Assembly (NCBI GenBank): GCA_023433445.1
Contig: JAEZCS010000041.1
Location: forward strand, 1 to 8,298
Reading direction: 5' to 3'
DNA from: Pseudomonadota bacterium
GTDB lineage: Bacteria > Pseudomonadota > Alphaproteobacteria > Sphingomonadales > Sphingomonadaceae
DNA: 8,298 nt
Shown here: piece after piece, positions 1 through 6,778 of the stretch
Position numbering within the stretch: position 1 is the stretch's first letter
Layout of the letters: every line of letters begins with the position of its first letter
Program-made: the position numbers and the translations under genes
Notes under the pieces: model-generated
What the model was told of the DNA's origin: nothing
What the model saw: only the letters and a program-made list of their open reading frames with translations
Databases searched by the model: none

Positions 1-131
1 CGACCTTGGTGGAATGGCATCATCATGAGACCAAGGGGCGGAGGAGACAGTCCGTAGTTATACTGACGGGCAGCGGCGCATCCGTATCTTTCCTAATGTC
101 GCGGGGGTGAACGGCTCCGCACAGTAGAGGC
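1..131 (+). promoter_or_regulatory. Leader region upstream of the PEP synthase gene
   Basis: No gene is supported here. It should hold the promoter of the ppsA-ATPase unit if that promoter lies inside the window. A TATACT hexamer at 59-64 resembles a -10 box, but no acceptable -35 lies 16-18 bases upstream, so the assignment is weak. A 7-base inverted repeat, CCTTGGT (4-10) and ACCAAGG (30-36), encloses a 19-base loop. No T-run follows it, so it is not a typical intrinsic terminator. Confidence 0.3.
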
Positions 132-2567
132 ATGAGCAGCCAAGCACCCACGAAGCCGCCCTTTCCTGTCAAGGATGAGGTGATCCTCTGGTTCGACGCG
201 ATCGGACGGGATGATGTGGGATGGGTCGGCGGAAAGAATGCCTCTCTTGGCGAGATGGTTTCTGTGCTGGGGGGCGCTGGCATCGCGGTGCCGCCGGGTT
301 TTGCGACCACGGCGGCGGCCTATCGCGCGCTTATCGAGCATAACCGGATCGGGGATCGGCTGGCGGGCATCGTGGCGCAGTATCGGAGCGGCGCAATGCC
401 GCTGCATGAGGCGGGCGAGGGCGCGCGGCGGCTGTTCCTGGATGCGGAGTTGCCGACGTCGGTCGCTGAGCCCATCCTGGCGGCGTATCGGGAGTTGTCG
501 CGCAAGGCTGGCAAGCGCGAGGTTGCGGTAGCTGTGCGGTCGAGCGCGACGGCGGAGGATCTGCCGGACGCGAGTTTCGCGGGGCAGCAGGAAAGCTTCC
601 TGAATGTCGTGGGGGAGCGGGCGCTGATCGACGCGTGTCGTCGTTGCTTTGCCTCGTTATTCACCGACCGGGCGATCTCCTATCGCGAGGCGAAGGGGTT
701 CGACCATCTGCAGATCGCGCTGTCGATCGGGATGCAGTTGATGGTGCGATCCGACCTTGCCGGGTCGGGCGTCATGTTTTCGATCGATACGGAGACGGGC
801 TTCCCGCGCGTCGCGGTCATCAGCGCGGCCTGGGGGCTGGGCGAGACGGTGGTGCAAGGGCGCGTCGATCCCGACAACTATATGGTGTTCAAGCCGTTCC
901 TGTCGGACGGGCGGTTGAAGCCGATCGTCGAAAAGCGGGTCGGGTCGAAGGCGCAGAAGCTGATCTATGCGACCGGCGGCAGCGCCCGCACGGAGCTGGT
1001 CGAATGCAGCCGTCATGAGCGCGAGCATCATGTGCTGGAGGATGAGGAAATCCTCGAACTCGCACGCTGGGCGGTGCTGATCGAGCGGCACTATGGCTGC
1101 GCGATGGACATGGAATGGGCCAAGGACGGCGAAAGCGGCAAGCTGTTCATCGTGCAGGCACGGCCCGAAACGGTGCATGGATCACGATCCGCGACGACGC
1201 TGAAGAGTTGGCGGCTGACGGCTAAGGCGCCCGCGCCGATAGTCACGGGCGCGGCGGTGGGCGATGCGATTGCGTCGGGCGCGGCCTGCGTCATTCGCAG
1301 CACCGACGACATTGGCCAATTTGTCGATGGCGCGATCCTGGTGGCCGACAATACCGATCCAGACTGGGTGCCCGTGATGCGGCGCGCGGCGGGGATCGTG
1401 ACCGACCATGGCGGGCCAACCAGCCATGCAGCGATCGTCAGCCGGGAGCTGGGCGTACCCGCCATCGTGGGAACAGGGAACGGGACCGGCCGCCTCAACC
1501 CCGGACAGGAGATTACCCTGTCGTGCGCGGAAGGGGACCGGGGGCATGTCTATCCCGGCCGGCTGCCTTTCGTTTCAGAGGAGGTCGATACCGCCGACCT
1601 GCCCGCCGCGCGCACCGACCTGATGCTGAACGTCGCAAGTCCGGCCAGCGCCTTCCGCTGGTGGCGGCTGCCCTCGCGCGGGGTGGGGCTTGCGCGGATG
1701 GAGTTCATCATCAGCAACCTGATCCGCGTCCACCCGATGGCGCTCGCTCATCCCGATCAGGTCAGCGATCCGGCTGAACGCAGGGAGATCGAGGCCCTGA
1801 CCAAAGGCTATGACCATCCGCGCGACTATTTCATCGAGACGCTGGGCCGGGGCATCGCGAAGATTGCAGCGGCGCACCATCCCCATCCGGTGATCGTGCG
1901 ACTGTCCGACTTCAAGACCAATGAATATGCGCACCTGCTGGGCGGGGCGGCTTTCGAGCCGCATGAGGAAAATCCGATGCTCGGCTTCCGGGGTGCGTCG
2001 CGCTATTATCATGAACGCTATCGGGACGGCTTTGCGCTGGAATGCCGCGCGATCCGGTTCGTGCGGGAAGCGATCGGCTTTGAAAATGTCATCGTGATGA
2101 TCCCATTCTGCCGGACGATTGCCGAAGCGGACAAAGTCGTCACCGAAATGTCGCGGCATGGGTTGATGCGGGGCGAGCGGGGATTGCAGCTCTATATGAT
2201 GGCGGAGATTCCCGCCAATGTGGTGCTGGCGGAGCAGTTCGCGGCGCGGTTCGACGGCTTTTCGATTGGCTCCAATGATCTGACGCAGTTGGTTCTTGGC
2301 GTCGATCGGGATTCCGATCTGCTGGCGCCGCTATTTGACGAGCGCGATCCCGCAGTGATGAAGATGATCGCGGACTTGATCGCCCGCGCGCACAAAGCGG
2401 GGGTCAAGGTCGGGATATGCGGGCAGGCGCCGAGCAATTATCCCGACTTCGCCGAATTTCTGGTGCGTGAAGGGATCGACAGCATATCGCTGAACCCCGA
2501 CAGTTTCGTGGCGACCCTGAAATGCGTGGCAGAGGCGGAAGCGAAGCGAGCAGCCTCTGCGGCGTGA
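132..2567 (+). CDS. ppsA: Phosphoenolpyruvate synthase (pyruvate, water dikinase)
   Basis: This cytosolic enzyme converts pyruvate and ATP to phosphoenolpyruvate, AMP and phosphate, the entry step of gluconeogenesis from pyruvate or lactate. The 811 residues are close to the 792 of E. coli PpsA and show all three domains. The N-terminal ATP-binding domain starts with GGKNASLGEM (residues 33-42). The swivel domain carries the phosphohistidine motif GGPTSHAAIVSRELGVPA, with catalytic His432. The C-terminal pyruvate-binding barrel has GVGLARMEFI, FSIGSNDLTQ (residues 710-719) and GICGQAPS with the conserved Cys763. No frameshift or missing catalytic residue is seen. The start is somewhat uncertain: GAGG lies only one base before the ATG, which is too close for a normal ribosome binding site. 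A GTG at 180 has AAGGA four bases upstream and would give a protein 16 residues shorter that still contains the whole conserved domain. The next gene begins one base after the stop. Confidence 0.95.
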   Translation: MSSQAPTKPPFPVKDEVILWFDAIGRDDVGWVGGKNASLGEMVSVLGGAGIAVPPGFATTAAAYRALIEHNRIGDRLAGIVAQYRSGAMPLHEAGEGARRLFLDAELPTSVAEPILAAYRELSRKAGKREVAVAVRSSATAEDLPDASFAGQQESFLNVVGERALIDACRRCFASLFTDRAISYREAKGFDHLQIALSIGMQLMVRSDLAGSGVMFSIDTETGFPRVAVISAAWGLGETVVQGRVDPDNYMVFKPFLSDGRLKPIVEKRVGSKAQKLIYATGGSARTELVECSRHEREHHVLEDEEILELARWAVLIERHYGCAMDMEWAKDGESGKLFIVQARPETVHGSRSATTLKSWRLTAKAPAPIVTGAAVGDAIASGAACVIRSTDDIGQFVDGAILVADNTDPDWVPVMRRAAGIVTDHGGPTSHAAIVSRELGVPAIVGTGNGTGRLNPGQEITLSCAEGDRGHVYPGRLPFVSEEVDTADLPAARTDLMLNVASPASAFRWWRLPSRGVGLARMEFIISNLIRVHPMALAHPDQVSDPAERREIEALTKGYDHPRDYFIETLGRGIAKIAAAHHPHPVIVRLSDFKTNEYAHLLGGAAFEPHEENPMLGFRGASRYYHERYRDGFALECRAIRFVREAIGFENVIVMIPFCRTIAEADKVVTEMSRHGLMRGERGLQLYMMAEIPANVVLAEQFAARFDGFSIGSNDLTQLVLGVDRDSDLLAPLFDERDPAVMKMIADLIARAHKAGVKVGICGQAPSNYPDFAEFLVREGIDSISLNPDSFVATLKCVAEAEAKRAASAA

Positions 2568-2568
2568 G

Positions 2569-5145
2569 ATGGCCGCTGCTGCCCGACCTGAGCTGACCGG
2601 CCTGTCCGCCTCGCAGGCGCGAGAGAGGCTGGCGGCGGACGGACCCAACGAACTGCCGCGGCCAGCGCGGCGGACCCCTTTCAGGATCGCGTTGGAGGTG
2701 CTGCGCGAACCCATGTTCGCGATGCTGCTGGCGGCTGGGAGCATCTACCTGCTGCTGGGAGACAAGGCCGAGGCGCTGATCCTGCTGGGCTTTGCTGGCC
2801 TCTCCATCCTCATCACCATCGTGCAGGAGGCGCGCACGGAAAGGACGCTGGAAGCGTTGCGCGACCTGTCCGCGCCGCGCGCGCTGGTGATACGCGACGG
2901 GGAAGCGCTGCGCATAGCAGGGCACGAGGTGGTGACGGGCGACATATTGGTGCTGGACGCTGGCGACCGGATCGCGGCGGATGCGTTGATGCTGGAAACG
3001 CAGGCGCTCGAAGCGGACGAATCGCTGCTGACCGGGGAAGCGGTGCCTGTCCGAAAGCGGGCGGTGCAGGCGGGTGATCCAGAACAGGCGAAGCCCGGTG
3101 GCGACGACACACCTCACCTTTTTTCCGGCGCCATAGTTACGCGCGGCAGCGGAATCGCGCGCGTCACAGCGACCGGCCTGAACAGCTGCATCGGCCAGAT
3201 CGGGCGGTTTCTGGAGACTTTGGAGACGCAGGCTCCGCACCTTCAGAAGGAAACGGCGCGGATGGTGAGCCTGTGCGCTGTCGGCGGCATGAGCGTGGCG
3301 GTGCTGGTCGTGCTGCTTTATGGCAACCTGCGCGGTGACTGGATGGCGGCGCTGCTGGCGGGGATCGCCACCGCCATGTCGTTGTTGCCGGAAGAATTCC
3401 CGGTCGTGTTGACCATCTTTCTGGCAATGGGTGCGTGGCGCATCGCGCAGATGGGGGTGCTGACCCGGCGTGCGTCGGCGATAGAGGCTTTGGGCGCTGC
3501 AACGGTCCTGTGCACGGACAAGACGGGCACGCTGACGCAGAACCGGATGAGCGTGACGGAGCTTTGGCTGCCGTCGGGAGCGGCGACGGGCATCGAAGAA
3601 GGTCTGCCGCATCCTGATTTTCACGACTTGATCGGCGCGGCCGCGCTGGCCAGCGCCCCGGTGCCGGTCGATCCCATGGAGGTCGCGTTTCATAGCATTG
3701 CCAGAGATGTTCGAGTGCCCGCGCGCGGCGACTTGGAACTGGTGCACACTTACGACCTGCGCCCGGACCTGCTTGCGATGTCGAACGTGTGGCGGCCGAC
3801 TGGGGAGGCGGAGCCGCTGACCGTAGCGGCCAAGGGCGCGCCCGAAGCGATTGCGCGGCTGTGTCGCCTGGATAGGGATGCGCGCCAGGCGCTGGAGCAG
3901 GCGGCGCAGGCCATGGCGGCGCGCGGCATCCGCGTCCTGGGCGTCGCGTCGGCGCGGGCGTCCGGCGATGATCTGTCCAAAGGGCATGACGTGCATGACT
4001 TCACGCTGCTGGGGCTGATTGGCCTTTCCGATCCCTTGCGGGCTGGCGTGACCGAGGCCGTCGCGCAATGCCTGTCCGCTGGTATCCGGGTCGTGATGAT
4101 AACCGGCGACTATCCGGTCACAGCGCAGGCGATTGCCGCGCAGGCGGGGATCGGAGCGAGTGGCGTCATGACGGGCGATGAGGTGAGGACGCTATCCGAC
4201 ACTGACCTCTGCGCGCGGGTAAGGGATGTCACGATTTTCGCCCGCACCATGCCGGAACAGAAGCTTCGCATCGTGTCGGCGCTGAAGGCTGCGGGCGAAG
4301 TGGTCGCGATGACCGGCGACGGGGTAAATGACGCACCGGCGCTGAAGGCCGCCGACATCGGCATTGCGATGGGCAAACGCGGCACCGATGTGGCGCGGGA
4401 GGCGTCGGCCATCGTGCTGGTGGAGGATGATTTCGGCGCGATCGTCGTCGCCATCCGCCTTGGCCGCCGTATCTACGACAATATCCGCAAGGCCATCGGC
4501 TTCATCTTCGCGGTGCACGTGCCGATTGCGGGGCTTGCCGTTTCGCCGCTGTTGCTGGGGCTGCCATTGGTGTTGGGGCCGATCCAGATCGCGCTTTTGG
4601 AAATGATCATTGATCCCGTCTGCGCTCTCGTTTTCGAAGCCGAGCGGGAAGAAAGCCGCATCATGGAGCGGTCGCCCCGCGATCCCGCCGAACGCCTGTT
4701 TTCGGCAGGACTGGTCCTGCCCAGCGTTCTGTATGGCGGCATCGCGTTAGCGCTGCTCATCGGGCTTCAGCTTGGCGCGATATATGGGGGACTTGCGCCC
4801 GATCGGGTAAGGGCGCTCCTGTTCTTCGCGCTGGTCGGGGCGATTATGGCGCTGGTGCTGGTGAACCGGTCCTTCAGTACCTCGCTGATGAGCGCTCTGT
4901 GGCGGCATAATGCATCCCTGCGCTACGTCGCGGCTGCGGTGCTGATCGCATGTGCGTTGATCGTGGGGCTGGCGCCGCTGCGTCAACTGCTTGGCTTCGC
5001 AGCACTTGAGCCAATGGATCTGGCCGTTCTGATGGCAACGCCTGTGGTCGTCGTCGTCCTATGCGAGTTCGTCAAGGGACGGCGCGGCTGGCTCGCGTCG
5101 AGCAGCTCGGCGCCAGCTTCGTACAGCGGGGAAATAGGTCGATAA
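2569..5145 (+). CDS. Cation-translocating P-type ATPase (P2-like, substrate unknown)
   Basis: This is an inner-membrane ion pump of 858 residues. In order it shows a cation-ATPase N-terminal domain (about 8-45), helices M1-M2 (about 46-85), an actuator domain with LTGEAVPV (154-161; TGEA replaces the usual TGES), and M3-M4 (about 233-290) with PEEFP at 274-278. The phosphorylation motif is CTDKTGTLT with Asp317. The nucleotide-binding domain has KGAPE (Lys422), and the hinge has TGDGVNDAP (Asp584). M5-M10 follow (about 642-835). No N-terminal heavy-metal domain or CPC motif is present, which argues against a P1B metal exporter. Aligned from memory with SERCA, the M4 Glu and M6 Asp (Glu275, Asp682) are kept. 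M5 has His650 and Ile653 where SERCA has Asn768 and Glu771, and M6 has Glu678 in place of Asn796. The substrate is therefore not assigned. Translation is probably coupled to ppsA: the ATG is one base after its TGA and no clear ribosome binding site is seen. Confidence 0.92.
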   Translation: MAAAARPELTGLSASQARERLAADGPNELPRPARRTPFRIALEVLREPMFAMLLAAGSIYLLLGDKAEALILLGFAGLSILITIVQEARTERTLEALRDLSAPRALVIRDGEALRIAGHEVVTGDILVLDAGDRIAADALMLETQALEADESLLTGEAVPVRKRAVQAGDPEQAKPGGDDTPHLFSGAIVTRGSGIARVTATGLNSCIGQIGRFLETLETQAPHLQKETARMVSLCAVGGMSVAVLVVLLYGNLRGDWMAALLAGIATAMSLLPEEFPVVLTIFLAMGAWRIAQMGVLTRRASAIEALGAATVLCTDKTGTLTQNRMSVTELWLPSGAATGIEEGLPHPDFHDLIGAAALASAPVPVDPMEVAFHSIARDVRVPARGDLELVHTYDLRPDLLAMSNVWRPTGEAEPLTVAAKGAPEAIARLCRLDRDARQALEQAAQAMAARGIRVLGVASARASGDDLSKGHDVHDFTLLGLIGLSDPLRAGVTEAVAQCLSAGIRVVMITGDYPVTAQAIAAQAGIGASGVMTGDEVRTLSDTDLCARVRDVTIFARTMPEQKLRIVSALKAAGEVVAMTGDGVNDAPALKAADIGIAMGKRGTDVAREASAIVLVEDDFGAIVVAIRLGRRIYDNIRKAIGFIFAVHVPIAGLAVSPLLLGLPLVLGPIQIALLEMIIDPVCALVFEAEREESRIMERSPRDPAERLFSAGLVLPSVLYGGIALALLIGLQLGAIYGGLAPDRVRALLFFALVGAIMALVLVNRSFSTSLMSALWRHNASLRYVAAAVLIACALIVGLAPLRQLLGFAALEPMDLAVLMATPVVVVVLCEFVKGRRGWLASSSSAPASYSGEIGR

Positions 5146-5350
5146 TAAGGATTATGTTAAACATCTGACATTTCAGCGTCTGGGGCGGCCTGCGTCCGAG
5201 GGGCCCCGGACGGCCAGGAAGGGCGCCTTGACCAGGTATGATTGGGTTGCCATGGGCGAAGCGGTCGCCATGCCCACCGGAATGTCGCGCGAAGCGACAG
5301 ATCGTCGCGCCCGACCCGCTCCACCACCAGCGGCGCGACACGATCAGCCG
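5146..5350. other. Convergent intergenic region between the ATPase and frm operons
   Basis: This 205-base stretch lies between two converging transcription units. It begins AT-rich, with an 11-base palindromic ATGTTAAACAT at 5154-5164, then becomes very GC-rich. It contains a stem-loop at 5187-5215 and a doubtful minus-strand small ORF (5354-5157), both listed separately. I see no gene here that can be called with confidence. Confidence 0.5.
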
Positions 5351-5354
5351 TCAT
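5157..5354 (-). CDS. Doubtful small ORF overlapping the NTF2-like gene, possibly frameshifted
   Basis: A 65-codon frame opens with an ATG that overlaps the TGA of the upstream ketosteroid-isomerase-related gene as ATGA, the classic arrangement for translational coupling. Its first 20 or so codons (MTADRVAPLVVERVGRDDLS) have the high-GC third positions of real genes here. After that the frame becomes rich in Trp and Arg and looks non-coding. From about 5290 down to the TGA at 5175-5173, another minus-strand frame looks more protein-like (DIPVGMATASPMATQSYLVK and so on), with roughly 80% G or C in third positions by hand count. A single lost base near 5290-5300 would join the two into a protein of about 60 residues. 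I recognise no family. It could equally be non-coding tail sequence with a chance ATGA. Confidence 0.25.
   Translation of the reverse strand: MTADRVAPLVVERVGRDDLSLRATFRWAWRPLRPWQPNHTWSRRPSWPSGAPRTQAAPDAEMSDV
5187..5215. terminator. GC-rich stem-loop between converging genes, possible terminator
   Basis: GTCCG (5194-5198) pairs with CGGAC (5207-5211). The stem can extend with GGCC (5187-5190) against GGCC (5212-5215) across a three-base bulge. It sits between the converging ATPase and frm units, where a two-way terminator is expected. No T-run follows on either strand, so an intrinsic terminator is not proven. Confidence 0.3.
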
Positions 5355-5755
5355 GCCGGATCGCTCACCTGCCGCAGCCAGTCTGCCAGGTTATAATGGT
5401 TGCTGACCCGCGCGATCCGGCCATCGATGATCTCGAAAAAAGCCCCTACGCGCAGGCGGTAGCGCTGGCCGCGCGCAGGCGGCAGGTCGCCGTCTGTGTG
5501 GCGATATTCGCCTTCCAGCTGGAATTCGGCAGCCGCGCGGGCGCCGTCCAGGGATGTGAGGAAAACCGGATCGATGACCTGTTCCTTGTAGCAGCGATCC
5601 ATATGGTCGAGAAATTCCGCGAAGGCCGCCTTGCCATTCCTCACCGCGCCCTGCGAGGGTTCATGGACGACATCCTCGGCAAGGAGATCCAGCATCGTCG
5701 CGCTGTCGCCACGATTGAAGGCATCATAATAGGCCGTCAACAGTTCCGCGCTCAT
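5351..5755 (-). CDS. Ketosteroid isomerase-related protein (SnoaL/NTF2-like fold)
   Basis: This small soluble protein of 134 residues belongs by pattern to the NTF2-like superfamily, in the group annotated as ketosteroid isomerase-related. It opens with LLTAYYDAFNRGDSATMLDLLAEDVVHEP, the usual first helices leading into the cone-shaped fold. It continues with GKAAFAEFLDHMDRCYKE, GARAAAEFQLEGEYRHTDGDLPPARGQRY and a C-terminal AFFEIIDGRIARVSNHYNLADWLRQV. The reaction is unknown; members of this fold act as isomerases, dehydratases, cyclases or simple binding proteins. The start at 5755 is supported by GAAAGG six bases upstream. The gene lies 51 bases after the S-formylglutathione hydrolase gene on the same strand, so it is probably the last firm member of the formaldehyde operon. 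A direct part in formaldehyde handling is only inferred from position. Confidence 0.85.
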   Translation of the reverse strand: MSAELLTAYYDAFNRGDSATMLDLLAEDVVHEPSQGAVRNGKAAFAEFLDHMDRCYKEQVIDPVFLTSLDGARAAAEFQLEGEYRHTDGDLPPARGQRYRLRVGAFFEIIDGRIARVSNHYNLADWLRQVSDPA

Positions 5756-5806
5756 AAAAGCCTTTCAATTTTCGATGCAATCGGCACGCGCTGACCGTCA
5801 TTCGCC

Positions 5807-6652
5807 TCAGCGTGCGAGTTGCTCTGCATGCCAGCGGAGATGATCGGCCATGAAGGTCGAGATGAAATAATAGCTGTGGTCATAGCCCTCGCGCAGGTTC
5901 AGCGTCAGGTCGATCCCCGCGGCTTTGCATGCGCTCTCCAACAGCTCGGGCCGCAATTCCTGCGTCAGGAACGGGTCTGCGCTGCCCTGATCGACCAACA
6001 GGGCGGGCACGCGTGCGCCATCCTCTATCAGGGCCACAGCATCGTGCTGACGCCATGCAGCTCGGTCCTGGCCGAGATAGCCGGCGAGCGCCTTTTCACC
6101 CCAGGGCACTTGGCTGGGCGCGACAATGGGAGCGAAGGCGGACACCGACGCATATCTGCCCGGATTGCGCAGGGCGATGGTGAGGGCCCCATGGCCGCCC
6201 ATGGAGTGACCCATGATCGACTGCCGTTCCATGTCCGCAGGGAAATTCTCCCCGATAAGGGCAGGCAGTTCCTCAGTCACGTAGGACCACATCCGATAAT
6301 GGCGATCAAAGGGCGCCTGCGTTGCATCCACATAGAAGCCCGCACCCAGGCCGAAGTCGTAGGCACCAGCCGGATCATCCGGCACGCCCTCGCCACGCGG
6401 CGAAGTGTCGGGCGCGACGAAGATCAGGCCAAGTTCCGCGCAGGCGCGTCGAAACTCTCCCTTTTCCGTGACATTGGCGTGGGTGCAGGTCAGCCCGGAC
6501 AGATACCAGACAACCGGCAACCTGGCCCCCGGCTGATGCGGGGGAACGAAGACCGAAAAGGTCATCTCTGTCCCGGTGGCGGCAGAGGCATGGCGGTACA
6601 CACCCTGCTCACCGTCGAAGGATCGGTTCGCGCTGACCTGCTCCATTGTCAT
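5807..6652 (-). CDS. fghA: S-formylglutathione hydrolase
   Basis: This cytosolic serine hydrolase of the alpha/beta fold cleaves S-formylglutathione to formate and glutathione, the second enzymatic step of glutathione-dependent formaldehyde detoxification. The 281 residues match the usual family length of about 280. The N-terminus EQVSANRSFDGEQGVYRHAS and the segment YLSGLTCTHANVTEKG (with conserved Cys56) are typical of the family. The catalytic triad is visible: Ser150 in GHSMGGHGA, Asp226 in DQGSADPFL, and His259 in GYDHSYYFI. The start at 6652 (MTMEQ) is preferred because GAAAGG lies about nine bases upstream. The inner ATG two codons later is farther from that site. The preceding small ORF stops three bases before this start and covers its ribosome binding site, which suggests coupled translation. 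Pairing with frmA on the same strand confirms the role. Confidence 0.96.
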   Translation of the reverse strand: MTMEQVSANRSFDGEQGVYRHASAATGTEMTFSVFVPPHQPGARLPVVWYLSGLTCTHANVTEKGEFRRACAELGLIFVAPDTSPRGEGVPDDPAGAYDFGLGAGFYVDATQAPFDRHYRMWSYVTEELPALIGENFPADMERQSIMGHSMGGHGALTIALRNPGRYASVSAFAPIVAPSQVPWGEKALAGYLGQDRAAWRQHDAVALIEDGARVPALLVDQGSADPFLTQELRPELLESACKAAGIDLTLNLREGYDHSYYFISTFMADHLRWHAEQLAR

Positions 6653-6655
6653 GGG

Positions 6656-6751
6656 TCAGTTGCCTTTCGTGAAGCTGTGGGAGGCGCCGGGCAGATGGCC
6701 GCGGGGACCAGGTTCACCTTCGCAGGTGCCACCGGAAATGACTGCCATCAT
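6656..6751 (-). CDS. 31-residue small protein between frmA and fghA, unknown function
   Basis: The frame opens with two ATGs (6751 and 6748) behind a strong ribosome binding site, AAGGAG. That site is four bases before the first ATG and seven before the second, so the second is the likelier start. The peptide begins MMAVISGGTCEGEPGPRG and ends ASHSFTKGN; it has one Cys, several Gly and Pro, and no membrane segment or signal peptide. Third codon positions are mostly G or C, as in the neighbouring genes. It starts 27 bases after the frmA stop and ends three bases before the fghA ATG, so it may couple translation of the two enzymes or make a small accessory protein. I do not recognise a family. 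A translated leader without a functional product, or a remnant of a lost gene, are alternatives. Confidence 0.5.
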   Translation of the reverse strand: MMAVISGGTCEGEPGPRGHLPGASHSFTKGN

Positions 6752-6778
6752 GCTTCTCCTTCTCGCCCATATATCGAT

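Noticed and set aside
2404..4068. A 554-codon open frame on the minus strand, antisense to ppsA and the ATPase gene
   Set aside because: It is rich in Arg, His and Gln, shows no recognisable motif and lies opposite two well-supported genes. Long antisense frames are expected in DNA with GC-rich third positions.
5158..5169. The 12-mer TAAACATCTGAC occurs here and again at 8275-8286 in the adapter-like end
   Set aside because: Flanking bases do not match. The similarity is short and the second copy lies in adapter-like sequence, so I treat it as coincidence, not as a repeat or attachment site.
5228..5794. A 188-codon open frame on the plus strand, antisense to the NTF2-like gene
   Set aside because: The minus-strand protein in the same place has clear family sequence and a ribosome binding site; the plus-strand product does not.
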